Below, piece after piece: positions 10,485 through 21,983 of a DNA stretch of 64,000 nt. Source of the DNA: Talaromyces rugulosus (Eukaryota > Ascomycota > Eurotiomycetes > Eurotiales > Trichocomaceae); contig NC_049561.1 of the NCBI RefSeq assembly GCF_013368755.1, forward strand, positions 4,960,001-5,024,000. The letters are read 5' to 3'. The notes beneath the pieces were generated by a model that was given only the letters and a program-made list of their open reading frames with translations, had not been told where the DNA came from and made no database searches. A program made the translations under genes and the position numbers. The first letter of the stretch is position 1. Every line of letters starts with the position of its first letter.

Positions 10485-11696
10485 TCAGCGAGCTGTTTGG
10501 CGTGCTGCCTGTTCACGTAATTCATCGACTCTGTCTGAGATGGTGCAAACGACGTCTACGTGTCTGTTTGTTTCGGCCAACTTGAGTGGAGTCTCCCCAT
10601 CCACAGTCATGGCCGTGAGGTCTGCCCCAGCTGCGATCAGTTCCTTGGCAATCTCATTGTATCCACCATAAGCTGCCATATGCAGCGCTGTCCAGCGCCA
10701 TTTGTCCGAAGCATTGACGTTTGCGCGGCGATGAATTAGCGTTTTGACACGTTCCAAGTCTCCTTCATCCGCAGCCACAATTAGGCGTTCGTCTGAGACA
10801 AGACGTAAGGCACGAAGGCCGAGCGAGACGATAGGTGAAGTCTTCTTGCTGTCGACATGGTGGCCTTTCTTACGCAGTTTGTCCATGTCTATAGCCCTGA
10901 TCTCCAAGTCTCTTTCAACATTCTCCATCTCCATCGGCGGAAGATCGGCCCCAGACCCCTCGGGTATGTCAAGGTCATAATCACCAGTTTCCTTCGCGCG
11001 ACGGACAACCGCGCAGATAAAGTCCCAGTGGTCATCGACTACAGCGGGTGACACACGCACGCCTTTTTGAAGCTCCTTCTTGAAATCCTCCCATTGCTGC
11101 TGCTTCGATGGCATGTCCGTCGGCACCAGGTTCATCACAGAATCCTCGTGGAGGCCATCCCGGACTTCCCGTAGATATTTCAGTATTAGCTTCTCTAGAG
11201 CTGTATTGGAGGTCCTATAGCAGGGGCTTGTCAGACTCCTCTAGGCAGTGTCATTTGCGGATTTTCATTGCTTTTTAACTTACATAGACATCTTCTTTTC
11301 GAGGTAGCGCAATGAAGTTGTTGTGCTAACGATCTGAGTATGGGCCTCGCCAGTATTATTCCACACTTCTTTGAGGAACTCCCACCTCTCGCGCGAGCGG
11401 AGCGTCAATCTGTCGTATTTCTGCAGTTCCGCCTCGACGCACTTCAGAGCATCGTGTACACTGTTCAGCTTCTCTTTTAGAGAGTCGGCGCCGGTGTGGC
11501 TCAAGCCTGATTCGTCCTGCGTGAGGTCCTCCCGGATATCTCGAAGCGTCATATAAAGACTGGACATGTCATCGGACATGCGCTGGAAATCATCCGCTGA
11601 CGTTTTGCATGACTGGTAGACGTTCAGCGCAAGTTCAGCCACCAGGCCACAGTCAGCAACAGTGGGGTCCAGCTGGAATCCAGATCTGGCAGACAT
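10485..11696 (-). CDS. Ankyrin-repeat protein with fungal HeLo/STAND-like N-terminal region
   Basis: Two exons on the reverse strand, 11696-11284 and 11214-10485, with a 69 bp intron (GTAAGT...CTATAG), give 380 residues. Residues about 10-140 resemble the helical N-terminal region common at the front of fungal STAND, kinase and ankyrin proteins (ALNVYQSCKTSADDF followed by a long helical segment with an RSRERWEFLKEVW stretch). A charged linker follows. The C-terminal 100 residues hold two or three ankyrin repeats, including WTALHMAAYGGYNEIAKELI and GETPLKLAETN. Ankyrin repeats mediate protein binding. In fungi this N-terminal class is linked to allorecognition and cell-death proteins, but no NACHT, NB-ARC or effector domain is visible here, so the role is unknown. 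It is transcribed away from another ankyrin gene 636 bp distant. Confidence 0.82.
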
Positions 11697-12332
11697 AGTA
11701 GCTGCGTAGATGTATTGAGCATCTCAAAGTATCTCTCAGAGATAAAATAAAGCGGTGGGCAGCTGGAAATAATGGTCGTGGGGGTCGGTGTGTTATAACT
11801 TGATATAGAGCTGATTTTGGACTGTCGCTGAAAATATCTTTTTGGGCCGAGGATCTCACAACCGTGACCTCTCCTTGAACCAGTCATTTCATTATTCCAT
11901 CACAGCCGTGCAGTATCATGTAGACTTGATCGGGGTCATTGGATACCGGGCGAGAATCGCGACGGTTGCGGGTTCCAAGGTTGCTGCTTCCTCGGTACGA
12001 TATCTGGCGTTCGGTTGCAATCCATGGATAGCATCTCAAACTGCGTGGCGATCAACCTGACCAGATTATATTAGAGTTGAAGGTTCTATCATTCGTAGTG
12101 ATGGGCTGATCCCGGCTTTGTACGTCAATATAACCGTCTGCACAGGTTAGAATCATCGTTGAGCTTGGGCAACCTGTCGTCGATACTCCCTTTTCTTTGC
12201 CTTGCATTCCAGCTCAATTATCCGTAACAAGTATGAACAGAAGAATTTCTAATAGACGTAAGGGAATAATTGGTCCTCTGAGCACCTTGCCGTGGGCTAA
12301 TTTGGAATCTAGCTCAGGCCGTTCTCCTTCAG
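11697..12332. other. Shared divergent promoter region of the two ankyrin genes
   Basis: No gene is apparent in these 636 bp. The two ankyrin genes start at its two ends and face outwards, so co-regulation is possible. Confidence 0.55.
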
Positions 12333-15300
12333 ATGGAGGACGACATCCTCTGGGGAAACGAAGACAGTTTTCAGGAAGGTTTTAGCAGGCTGGCACACCT
12401 CGGTGAAGACCGTCAACGTGAACTGGTCGAACAACACTGTCTTCTACATCAAGCAGCAGAGCAAAACTCCTTACCTATTGTCAACCTCCTTTTCTCCCTC
12501 AAGCTCGACGCGAATGGGAGAAACCTCAAGGGCGAGACGGCTCTGCATATAGCAGCTGCTTCGAGATCTGAGAACGCACCCAAGATCGTCACAGCTATGA
12601 TTCACCATGGCGCTAATGTCAATTTGAGAGATGCACGCCAATGGCTACCTCTCCATCGGGCCGTGGCAAACCACGCAGCAGAGAATGCGAATAGACTCAT
12701 TGACGCCGGCGCGGAAGTCAATGCAACAGTTCCCGAAGTCGGAGCACCAATATACCTGGCGTTGAATTTGTTTCAGGACTTCCCCACGACGGCTGTGGAG
12801 GTGATTTCCAAGCTTCTAACAGCTAGAGCAGATCCCAACTCCAAAGACCATCATGGAAACGCCCCTCTTCACATGGTCCACAAAGGCGAGTGGCAAATAG
12901 TCAATCGTCTGCTTGCAGCCGGAGCAGATCCTAACGCCCAAGACGACGAGGGGGATACCCCTCTCCATATAGCTACTAAAAACCGCGACTACCCTTTAGC
13001 CGAAAGTCTATATCGTGCTGGAGGAGATTCAACCGCCGTTGACCAATTTGGGTTGACACCAAAAAAAATTGCAGAGGATAAGGGATTGGATGAATTTGAT
13101 GCTCTGTTTAGAGAGTCAAGAACCATCCACAAGCCAAAACCCCGGTTGCTGTATCAACCGGCTCGGCCTTTTGAACCGGACGCCAAACGTAGGGAAGTTT
13201 GTGCGAAATTCCGAGGTTCAATCTGGTATCTCAGAACGCAGCAAGACTCTAAGAAAACACCCGAAGCGTCCGTGCATGACGACTCTCATGAATCGTGTGT
13301 TGATTGCTATCTACCAGCAGAAGCGGGCGATGAAAACTCTGCACCGAAGCAAGTGACGCTCGGCCAGCTAACCAAGGCTACATATTCGCCCACAGTGTAT
13401 GATATGTTATACGATGACGCCCTTTTGAAAGGAATTCTGGACACGTCTAGTGGTTTTAGGTGGATTCACCTGCCATTCACAATCGTATGTCATTCCCTGC
13501 TTTACACTACTCGTGGATATTAACATGTGATTAGAAGCTATGGGTAGATGTAAGGGACCCGAGCTCGTATAGAATTCTAGTGGAAGTCTGACCTCGATGT
13601 AGCACCTGATTGACGCTATCTGTAGATTTAACGCGCACATTAATCCGAGTGAGACAAATTTGTCCGACAGCGCTGACATTAAGCGGTTTATCGTGGAAAC
13701 ATTCAATGAAACTGGGCTAGTAACAGGCTATAGGCAGCCTGGTTTTGTGGTAAGACCTTCTCAATGTCGCGAGATGTTGTACAGTCATAACCTATGGGGT
13801 TTGTAACACTTGGACAAAGATCGAACATAGCGTAGAAAAACAGATACCCTACAGAGTCTCATTAGCTGTAAGTCAACACATCGATCCCCTAAAGAGCATG
13901 CAATGTTCTGACGAGATAGCTGCCTTTGATTGACGTGGACTATAGCATTAACGAGAAGGCACGCTTGAAAGCTGAGGTCGGAATGGGGAGAAAGGAGGAT
14001 AGTAATCACCAAAAGCACATCCAAGCAATGAAGGAATTGAAGTACAGCTACAGAGACTCTTGTTGCAAGCTACACTCGCCCCGTACACTGGATGAGTCAA
14101 GTTATGACTTTCTGGAGGATAATGATTTGGAAAGCCGAGACCAGGGTCAGGTTCTCACTGTGTATTTGGACGGCCAGAAGACGATTGCTGAGTCGGGATC
14201 ATCGACGCCGGGACTAAAGCCATTCCACATTAGACACGGTTCAATGCTTCCAAAACCCGAAAACAGGGAGGGTGCGATGACAGACTCGCCACGCCACATG
14301 ATCAAAAACGCAAAACTAGCGGCGCATTCAGCCAGTACTGACCGGGAGAAGAATCTGATCAGCCCACAAATGCTGATGGTCCCTCAGCTCTGGCTTTGGA
14401 AAATTGACGAGCGTCAGTTGCGTCTAATCGGGGTTACTTTCTACCAGAGCCTGCTGACATCTTTCCAGGTACCATCATTTCAGCATTCCCAGAAAGATGG
14501 GATTCACGCTATGGCCAGTCCATGTTTGATAAAGTCCGAAACGAACTGCAGTTCGCTGCAACGGTAGAAGATGTTATTGTCAAGATAGCGGACACTTGTA
14601 TTAATTACATCGAAGACTCATGGTATGTGTCCGAAGGGAGGGGCTACACAACCTTCGACGCATTCGATTATGCTATTGCAGGTGTGGTAGGTTATGATCA
14701 TTAAACTCCAACCCTAACCATTGCTAAGGCAGTATAGTCCAACGAAGTCACCAAATGCTACGAAAGATTCGAGAAGTTGGTGGGCTCATCAAACAAGAAC
14801 ATCCATCCTGAAGTCCAGAACGGCGCAGGCCTACTCAAGAAGATTAGCGACGTTATAGATGAGATTGGTATTATTAAGAGAGTGTTAAATGACCAGTCGG
14901 TTGCCATGAAAAATATCCTACGATGGAGATCCAAACTGGATGGGTCTGCCAACGTTATCCACGAGACCAATTACGTCCACTATCCACTGGAACGATTTAC
15001 ACGGCTAGAGCAGAACGCGAGCAGCGTTCGGAATTCGGTGCGTGACTTGCTGATATAGTCGTGTGTTGACTGACAATGCGGCCAGCTTATTACACTTCTT
15101 GACATCTGGCAAAGGGAATCGATTATTGATGACGCGCAGGAGGAATCAAGGCAGTCTCGCGTTTTATTCGTCTTCACGGCTATCACTGTCTGTTTTGTAA
15201 GCCCTACATCCCCTGATAAGTCCTGGGTATCTTTCGCTTGGATCCAATAATGCTGACTGGATTAGCTGCCCCTGTCTTTTATTGGACAGCTATTAGCCCT

Positions 15301-15723
15301 CCCAATCCGAGGGCTGGGGTTGGGCGAGAGCTATACCCCTGCCTGGGTCCTCGAAGTAGAAGGTATCATGCCATCGGTATATAAACCGAACAGACAAATA
15401 CGCTGACGTTTACTGGTCTAGTGATTACGATGATGGTTACTCTTATTGCCATAATCAGCCTCTTCTGGATGTGTTTTGGACTACCAGAATACGTCAAGAA
15501 AATCTGGAAATGCATTTCCCCCTCCGCCTCACATCCAGGATCTGCTCAGAATAAGGCGCCAGGTACTAAAGATAGGAAGAAAAAAAGCGAGTCTCGACAG
15601 ACTCATGCCAAGCTTTCTTCTCTACTGTGCCCGCGCCTCAGAAATAAACGACAAACTAAGACACAACGAGACCTGGAAAACGGCACAGGCAGAGTTGGAG
15701 ATGGAAGATATTCGAAAAGATAG
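12333..15723 (+). CDS. Ankyrin-repeat protein with C-terminal CorA-like membrane domain
   Basis: I model ten exons: 12333-13484, 13535-13549, 13603-13749, 13844-13867, 13920-14412, 14469-14686, 14738-15037, 15086-15196, 15266-15362 and 15422-15723, which give 952 residues with all phases compatible. Residues about 30-265 contain five or so ankyrin repeats (GETALHIAAA, GNAPLHMVHK, GDTPLHIATK). The rest follows a fungal CorA-like family: FRWIHLP, VPQLWLWKID followed by TIISAFPERWD after splicing, a long helical segment, then LLDIWQRESI and an ESRQSRVLFVFTAIT stretch leading into the first membrane helix (about 808-834) and a second at about 853-873. The basic tail is cytosolic or disordered. 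The GMN selectivity motif of true CorA channels is not visible, so magnesium transport should not be assumed. Exons 2 and 4 are only 15 and 24 nt. One donor is GTCAGT. Confidence 0.85.
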
Positions 15724-16194
15724 TCTTAGGGGTGACATTTCTTCATGTTAGTCGGCGTTAAACCTGTTGACTATGTGATATCGACTACCTTTGGGCAAAC
15801 CGTCAGTCGGCATCATCATAATATAAGGCTCCCCTATAGTACCGTAATTTATTAGCAAAAATTATCATAAAAGTTATTACAGTTGCATATATCTTCTAAA
15901 AATAAAAGATAAAATCACATGAAGGTGTGGGGAGAGCATGACGTAGCGCCTTCGGCATGTGAGAAATCGACGGTTCCGATGGGGCCCAGGCGGCGGCTCC
16001 CCATTCGCCGAGGCGAGCCGAGGTCCAGCAGCGCCGCCAGCCGAGCAAGTTCAATGTTGCAGTTGTCATCTTCCTATTTATCACTCCGCACTTCCTTTTC
16101 CTTTCTGAACCCTTCCTCAATAACCGCTGCCATCTTTGCTGCTCACTGATTGTCGCGGATTTTGTTACTCAAGCGGCGTTCGACTCTCTTCACC
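15724..16194. other. Intergenic region and promoter of the beta-oxidation gene
   Basis: An AT-rich left half is followed by a GC-rich block at about 15980-16035 that carries two CCGAGG motifs. No gene seen. Confidence 0.6.
16008..16023 (+). promoter_or_regulatory. Two CCGAGG motifs, fatty-acid-response (FarA/FarB) type
   Basis: CCGAGG occurs at 16008-16013 and again at 16018-16023, spaced 10 bp start to start (about one helical turn), 172 bp before the ATG of the peroxisomal beta-oxidation gene. In Aspergillus the FarA and FarB regulators recognise the core CCTCGG, whose complement is CCGAGG, in front of fatty acid utilisation genes. The position and pairing fit induction by fatty acids; this is a sequence match, not proof. 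Confidence 0.6.
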
Positions 16195-19184
16195 ATGTCC
16201 GAGCTGCGGTACGATAACCAGACCGTTGTGGTCACTGGCGCTGGCGGCGGCTTGGGAAAGGCATATGCTCTGTTCTTCGGCTCCCGGGGTGCCAACGTCG
16301 TTGTCAACGATCTCGGTGGCTCTCACAAGGGCGAAGGCCAGTCGAGTAAGGTGAGTCGCTCCCTCCCGACACCACAAAAGCAAGACACTGACGTTGGCAG
16401 GCTGCCGATGTCGTCGTCGACGAGATTCGCAAGGCCGGCGGCAAGGCCGTCGCCAACTACGACAGCGTCGAGAATGGCGAGGCCATTATCGACACCGCTA
16501 TCAAGACCTTTGGCCGAATCGACATCCTCATCAACAACGCCGGTATCCTGCGTGACATCTCCTTCAAAAACATGAAAGATCAGGACTGGGATCTGATCAA
16601 CAGAGTTCACATTTATGGTGCTTACAAGGTACGTTGGAGCCGTGGGACAAGAGTTTAGTAGCCTGTCTGACTTGAATATCACGTACAGTGCGCCCGCGCA
16701 GCTTGGCCTCACTTCCGCAAGCAAAAGTTTGGCCGTGTCATCAACACCGCTTCCGCCGCAGGATTGTTTGGCAGCTTCGGCCAGGCCAACTACTCTGGTA
16801 AGAATGACTCGCGGATTAGATTAAAATAACGATACTGACGTTAGACAGCTGCCAAGCTGAGCCAGGTCGGTTTCACCGAAACCCTCGCCAAAGAGGGTGC
16901 CAAGTACAACATTATTGCCAACGTCATTGCTCCCATTGGTAAGCTGCACCGCGAGGAAGACTACACCTGTCATCAGATGCTAACAACTTATAGCCGCCAG
17001 CCGAATGACCGCCACTGTCATGCCCCCCGAGGTCCTCGAGCAATTGAAGCCCGAGTGGGTTGTTCCGCTCGTCGCAGTTCTCGTCCATTCATCCAACACA
17101 TCCGAGTCCGGTAGCATCTTTGAGGTCGGCGGTGGCCACATCGCCAAGTTGCGATGGGAGCGTGCCAAGGGTGCTCTGCTCAAGACCGATTCTTCATTGA
17201 CCCCACAGTCCATTTTGGCCAAGTGGAATGATGTTGAAGACTTCTCTAAGCCTAGCCATCCCACCGGCCCTGCCGATTTCATGACACTGTTGGAAGAAGC
17301 TCAACAACTTCCTCCTAACCCCACTGCCGCTGATCTTGACTTCAAGGGTCGTGTGGCTTTGGTTACTGGCGGTGGAGCTGGGTAAGGACTGCCTTTTGTC
17401 TCTTCCAGCTTATTGGTTGCTAATTACCTTCTACTTCTAGTCTTGGACGCGCATACTGTCTCCTCTTTGCTAAACTCGGTGCCTCGGTTGTTGTTAACGA
17501 TCTTGCTGACCCAGAGCCCGTGGTCCAGGAGATCATCAAGGCTGGTGGCAAGGCTGTTGGAAACAAGGCATCAGCCGAAGATGGTGACGCTGTGGTCAAG
17601 GCCGCTATCGATGCCTATGGACGTATCGATATTGTGATCAACAATGCCGGTATCCTTCGTGACAAAGCTTTCACCAACATGGATGACAAGCTTTGGAACC
17701 AAGTGGTCAACGTCCACCTTCGCGGTACCTACAAGGTGACCAAGGCTGCCTGGCCCTACTTCCTGAAGCAGAAGTATGGTCGTGTGGTCAACACCACCAG
17801 CACCAGTGGTATCTACGGCAACTTTGGCCAAGCCAACTACGCTGCTGCCAAGCTTGGTATTCTGGGATTCTCCCGTGCTTTGGCTCTTGAAGGTGCCAAG
17901 TATAACATTAAAGTGAACACTATTGCTCCTAACGCTGGTACCAACATGACACGGTCTATCATGCCCGAGGAGATGGTCCAAGCCTTCAAGCCTGAATATG
18001 TTGCCCCTCTTGTCGCTGCCCTTTCCTCCGACGCCGTCCCTGGAGCTGGCACCAAGGGTCTCTACGAAGTTGGCAGTGGTTGGTTCGCCAGCACTCGCTG
18101 GCAACGCAGCGGTGGTCACGGATTCCCCATCGACGTCAAACTGACTCCCGAAGCAGTCGCTGCTCAGTTTAAGAGGATCATTGACTTTGATGACGGCCGT
18201 GCCGACCACCCTGAGGATTCCCAGGCTGGCACCGAGCGCATCATGGCCAACATGAGCAACAGATCCAAGGGAGAGGAAGCTGCCCCTAGCGGAAATGAAG
18301 GTATCCTGGCCAACATTGAAAAGGCCAAGAGCCTGACAGCCGAGGGCACTCCATTCGACTACACCGACCGCGATGTCATCCTGTACAACATCAGTCTGGG
18401 TGCTAAGCGAACAGACCTACCCTTTGTGTACGAGAACAACGAGGATTTCCAGCCTTTCCCCACATTCGGTGTTGTCCCCTGGTTCAACACGCAGACACCG
18501 TTCAACCTGGACGACATTGTTGCCAACTTCTCGCCAATGATGTTGCTTCACGGCGAGCAGTACCTTGAGATCCGCAAGTTCCCGATCCCGACAGCAGCCA
18601 AGACTATCAACGTCCCCAAGCTAGTCGACGTGATTGACAAGGGCAACGCCGCCGTTGTTGTCTCTGGATTCACCACCAAGGACGCACGAACCGGCGAAGA
18701 CCTGTTCTACAACGAATCCACCATTTTCATCCGCGGCAGCGGAGGCTTCGGCGGCTCTCCCAAGCCGACAGCAGCCCGCCCCAAGGGCGCCATTGCCGCC
18801 TACCAACCCCCGAAGCGCCAGCCCGACGCTGTCGTTGAGGAGAAGACCTCTGAAGACCAAGCCGCGCTGTACCGTCTCAACGGAGACCGCAACCCGCTGC
18901 ACATTGACCCCGAGTTTAGCAAAGTCGGCGGCTTCAAGACACCCATCTTGCACGGCCTCTGCTCGCTCGGCATCTGCGGCAAGCACGTCTACCAGAAATT
19001 CGGCGCCTTTAAGAGTCTAAAGGTCCGTTTTGCCGGTGTTGTTCTCCCTGGCCAGACCCTGCGCACGAGTCTGTGGAAGGAAGGCAACTCTGTTGTCTTC
19101 CAGGCTATTGTTGTTGAGACCGGCAAGCCTGCTATCTCGGGCGCTGGTGTGGAGTTGGTCGAGGGTGCCAAGGCGAAGTTGTAA
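16195..19184 (+). CDS. fox2: Peroxisomal multifunctional beta-oxidation enzyme (3-hydroxyacyl-CoA dehydrogenase / enoyl-CoA hydratase 2)
   Basis: Six exons (16195-16350, 16401-16628, 16689-16797, 16849-16938, 16994-17381, 17441-19184) encode 904 residues. The order is two short-chain dehydrogenase domains and a C-terminal hot-dog hydratase. The first dehydrogenase has TGAGGGLG at residues 14-21 and catalytic NYSAAK. The second begins near VTGGGAGLGR and has NYAAAK. The hydratase contains [14 protein letters not shown] and the LHGLCSLG helix. The last three residues are AKL, a PTS1 signal for peroxisomal import. The enzyme hydrates trans-2-enoyl-CoA to the D-3-hydroxy form and oxidises it to 3-ketoacyl-CoA, the middle steps of fungal beta-oxidation. 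No SCP2 domain is present, as is usual in fungi. The start ATG is in a CACCATG context. Two CCGAGG elements upstream suggest FarA/FarB control. Aspergillus literature calls this gene foxA. Confidence 0.96.
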
Positions 19185-19910
19185 GATTGAATAAAACCTT
19201 TTGTTTCTATTGTTAAGTATTTAAAGTATTTTTTTTATAAGTATTTATGAGTGATATGTATCTGAACTCTTGAATATCGATATTAGCATTCCTTCTTCTT
19301 TTTTGAACATTTGAGTAGTTTAAAAAAAACTGGGTCACTGGCTATCATTATGTAGGTCCATGGCATTGCCGAGGTTAATATTACAATATCTACATTTAAG
19401 GTGAAAATCGCGCAAGAAACGTGTCCGACTTTAACATGTACGTAGCCGACAATGAAATTGCTGTTCACAAGACCTATAACTATGTATTACGTATAAAACA
19501 TAACGCATGTAATATAGAGAGAGGAAAAGGAGAGAGAGAATGAAGGACGACATATCACAAGGTATGTATGTCATTGTTTCTTCAAAAGGAAAAAAAAAGA
19601 GAATACTCAAATCGCTGGACGCCGCTGTGTGATGCTGAAATAAAAGAAAACAGACAAAAAAAAAGAGATAAGTAGGCTCCGAGCCCAAAAAATACACGGA
19701 CAGACAAGATAGACATAAATGATAGACAACAAGAAGAAGAAAAAAAGGTTGCTGGATGAGACAGACAAGAAATCGAGGGTATGGATGACCAGGTTACAAG
19801 ATACTCAAACTCAAGAATCTATGCATAGTAAAACGCCCCAAGACTAGTAGCAAAAAAAAAGGTAATGTATACACACGAAGAAAGTATGGCAAGAATAAAT
19901 GTCAATGCCG
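19185..19910. other. Convergent 3' regions of fox2 and the RhoGAP gene
   Basis: AT-rich with several poly-A and poly-T runs, as expected for two facing 3' untranslated regions. No gene seen. Confidence 0.6.
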
Positions 19911-21983
19911 TCAGATTTTGATTGGTGACAAGGGAGGTCCCAACTCCGGTAATTGCGACACGCTGCGCTCGTGTTTCGACCGGCTGTCGAGTCTGGGGGG
20001 TCGGTGTTTGAGGGTGGGTGTTGTGGATTGAGATTGAGATGAAGACTGGGATGGAGAAGGGGATTGAGACTGAGATTGCCACTGCGACTGCGACTGCGAC
20101 TGAGATTTGCTGTCTGTCGATTGTTGTTCCGCCTGGCTGCTTCCAGACGACGAAATGGCCCGCCCGTCGTCGTCCTCGGCACCTACAAAACTCGGTAATT
20201 GCAGTGGGCGTTGAGAAAAGCGTTTAGTTCCGTTCGTGCTGTTGCTACTAGCTTGCGTACTGCTTGCAGCCTTAGCGAGTAGTAATTCCTTCTCCTGCTT
20301 GACCCATTCCTTTTCTGTCCAGCAGCCCTGCCAGCAATTCTTCCAGTCGCAGACGAGGAACTGGAAGCAAAATCCATCGATTTTCATGCTCGGCTGAAAG
20401 CAGATGCACAGGTTGCGGTAGTCCATTTTGTTCTGGTCGACGTAGGAGTGGAGGAGATTCAAATGACAAGTGATCGCAAAGAGGAGGTAATAATTGTAAG
20501 GCGGTAGTTTGGACAATTCGTCCTTCAACAGTTGCGGCGCTGTCGTGGCCCCCTCGCACTGTTGGGCAATCATCTGCTGTGTTGCTTTGGGGAAGATCTC
20601 GTCCGGTAGCTCTCGGAGCCAGGCCTTGAACATGGAGCCGATCGTGTTGATGTCGTATAATTCCGGCTCGTCGAATAGGCTGATGTCTCCTTCCGAGTCA
20701 AATCGGCGCTGCCAGTATTTGACTTCTTTGCCGCTACCAGGAACTCGGTACAGACCTTCTTCCTCGCATCCCTTGTAATTCAGGTAGTCAATGCAGCGGT
20801 AGGGTAGCGCGGGCATCCAAAATTCGGTCTTGTCCTTGCAGTCTTCCAGCCGCTTCGATATCCGCGTCTTTCGAGTCTGCTCGATCAGAGGGAGGTTGAT
20901 CACGGAGCATACGTAGTTGTCGTCTAGATGAATTTCGCGCTCATTGGTGCTTCCGCTCCTGGTGATCTTCCCGAGGAATCCCTTGCTGGCTTTGCCCAGC
21001 CGGTCCGCGGCTCCACTTGAAGTATGCTTCAAGTTGCTGAATAGCGCGGCAGACGCCCCGGACACTTGGCTCAAAGACGCCGAGCTGACCATTGCCGGGT
21101 GTCCTCTATCTCGTCGGCTGGTTTGCGGACGAACCTCTGTCGGTACACGATGGTGAGATGTCGATTCCGTCACGTCGGTGAAGCTCCTGTCTTGGCGCAA
21201 AGGGGTTATTGACCTGGGAAGCTCGGTCACCTCTTCCCTGGTTTCGGTCACCTTAAGAAGCGTTGTAGTGGACGGTCGACGGAGCCCTGCGCTTCTGGGA
21301 GCAGAACCATCATCCACCCGGACGGAGCGCGTTCGAGACAACAGGTTAGCAAACCTCTGTTTTCCTTTCTTCATCGGCGGCCCTTGAATAGGCTCGGTCC
21401 CATTACGACCATCATCTATAGCCGAGCAGCTCTGATCATCTGAAGTGTCCTCTTTTCCCGCTCGACTGGCCGACTCCAAAAGGTCTGGCGTCGAACCGTT
21501 TTTCGGCAACGTCAGACGCGGCCGTTCACGATCGCGAGAGCTGGTGCGACTCTTGGGTCGGTTATCTGCTGAGAAGCCAGAGCTATCCGAGCTGCTAATT
21601 TTGTGGGAGGATCGGGAGGCTTTCAGGTTGGAAAAGAACGACCGGGACGCATCACGGCTATGCTTGGTGTCCTTTGGTGAAGGCGGGTATTGGGGCATTG
21701 CAGTCAAGCCGGGAGTCGCAGGTTCTGGGGTTTGGCTGGGAGATAACGGGGTGGTCATGGTAGCTTCGGTTGTTGAGCTTCTCCCTACGGAGCGGATGGT
21801 CGAGCCCTTGGTGATAGACAGCGGGGACGACGGCGAGGATTTGGGAGATCGGGGAGAGAGGGGACTGAGCGATGCCTCTGGTTTTAAACCATCAGCGTTC
21901 TGCGATGCTGAGTTCCTCTGGTCCTTGTTCGACTTGGCCGCTGTGAGATCCAAATTTGGAACATTGTTCTGTTTGGAAGGCAT
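19911..21983 (-). CDS. RhoGAP-domain protein with disordered N- and C-terminal regions
   Basis: A single exon of 690 residues from the first true ATG at 21983 (MPSKQNN...). Residues 1 to about 350 are Ser/Pro/Arg-rich and probably disordered. The RhoGAP domain spans about 365-560: EEEGLYRVPGSG carries the catalytic arginine finger (about residue 413), followed by FKAWLRELPDEIFP and a helix containing NYYLLFAITCHL and MDYRNLCICFQPSM. The protein should speed GTP hydrolysis by a Rho-family GTPase in polarity or cell-wall control; which GTPase cannot be told. After the domain, a Trp/Cys-rich segment (FLVCDWKNCWQGCW) precedes a low-complexity tail of Ser-Gln repeats coded by a CTG/TCG-like hexamer array near 20040-20110. 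Confidence 0.88.
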   Translation of the reverse strand: MPSKQNNVPNLDLTAAKSNKDQRNSASQNADGLKPEASLSPLSPRSPKSSPSSPLSITKGSTIRSVGRSSTTEATMTTPLSPSQTPEPATPGLTAMPQYPPSPKDTKHSRDASRSFFSNLKASRSSHKISSSDSSGFSADNRPKSRTSSRDRERPRLTLPKNGSTPDLLESASRAGKEDTSDDQSCSAIDDGRNGTEPIQGPPMKKGKQRFANLLSRTRSVRVDDGSAPRSAGLRRPSTTTLLKVTETREEVTELPRSITPLRQDRSFTDVTESTSHHRVPTEVRPQTSRRDRGHPAMVSSASLSQVSGASAALFSNLKHTSSGAADRLGKASKGFLGKITRSGSTNEREIHLDDNYVCSVINLPLIEQTRKTRISKRLEDCKDKTEFWMPALPYRCIDYLNYKGCEEEGLYRVPGSGKEVKYWQRRFDSEGDISLFDEPELYDINTIGSMFKAWLRELPDEIFPKATQQMIAQQCEGATTAPQLLKDELSKLPPYNYYLLFAITCHLNLLHSYVDQNKMDYRNLCICFQPSMKIDGFCFQFLVCDWKNCWQGCWTEKEWVKQEKELLLAKAASSTQASSNSTNGTKRFSQRPLQLPSFVGAEDDDGRAISSSGSSQAEQQSTDSKSQSQSQSQWQSQSQSPSPSQSSSQSQSTTPTLKHRPPRLDSRSKHERSVSQLPELGPPLSPIKI

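Noticed and set aside
12333..15723. True CorA magnesium channel
   Set aside because: The two-helix end is CorA-like, but no GMN motif is visible between the helices, so transport activity is not claimed.
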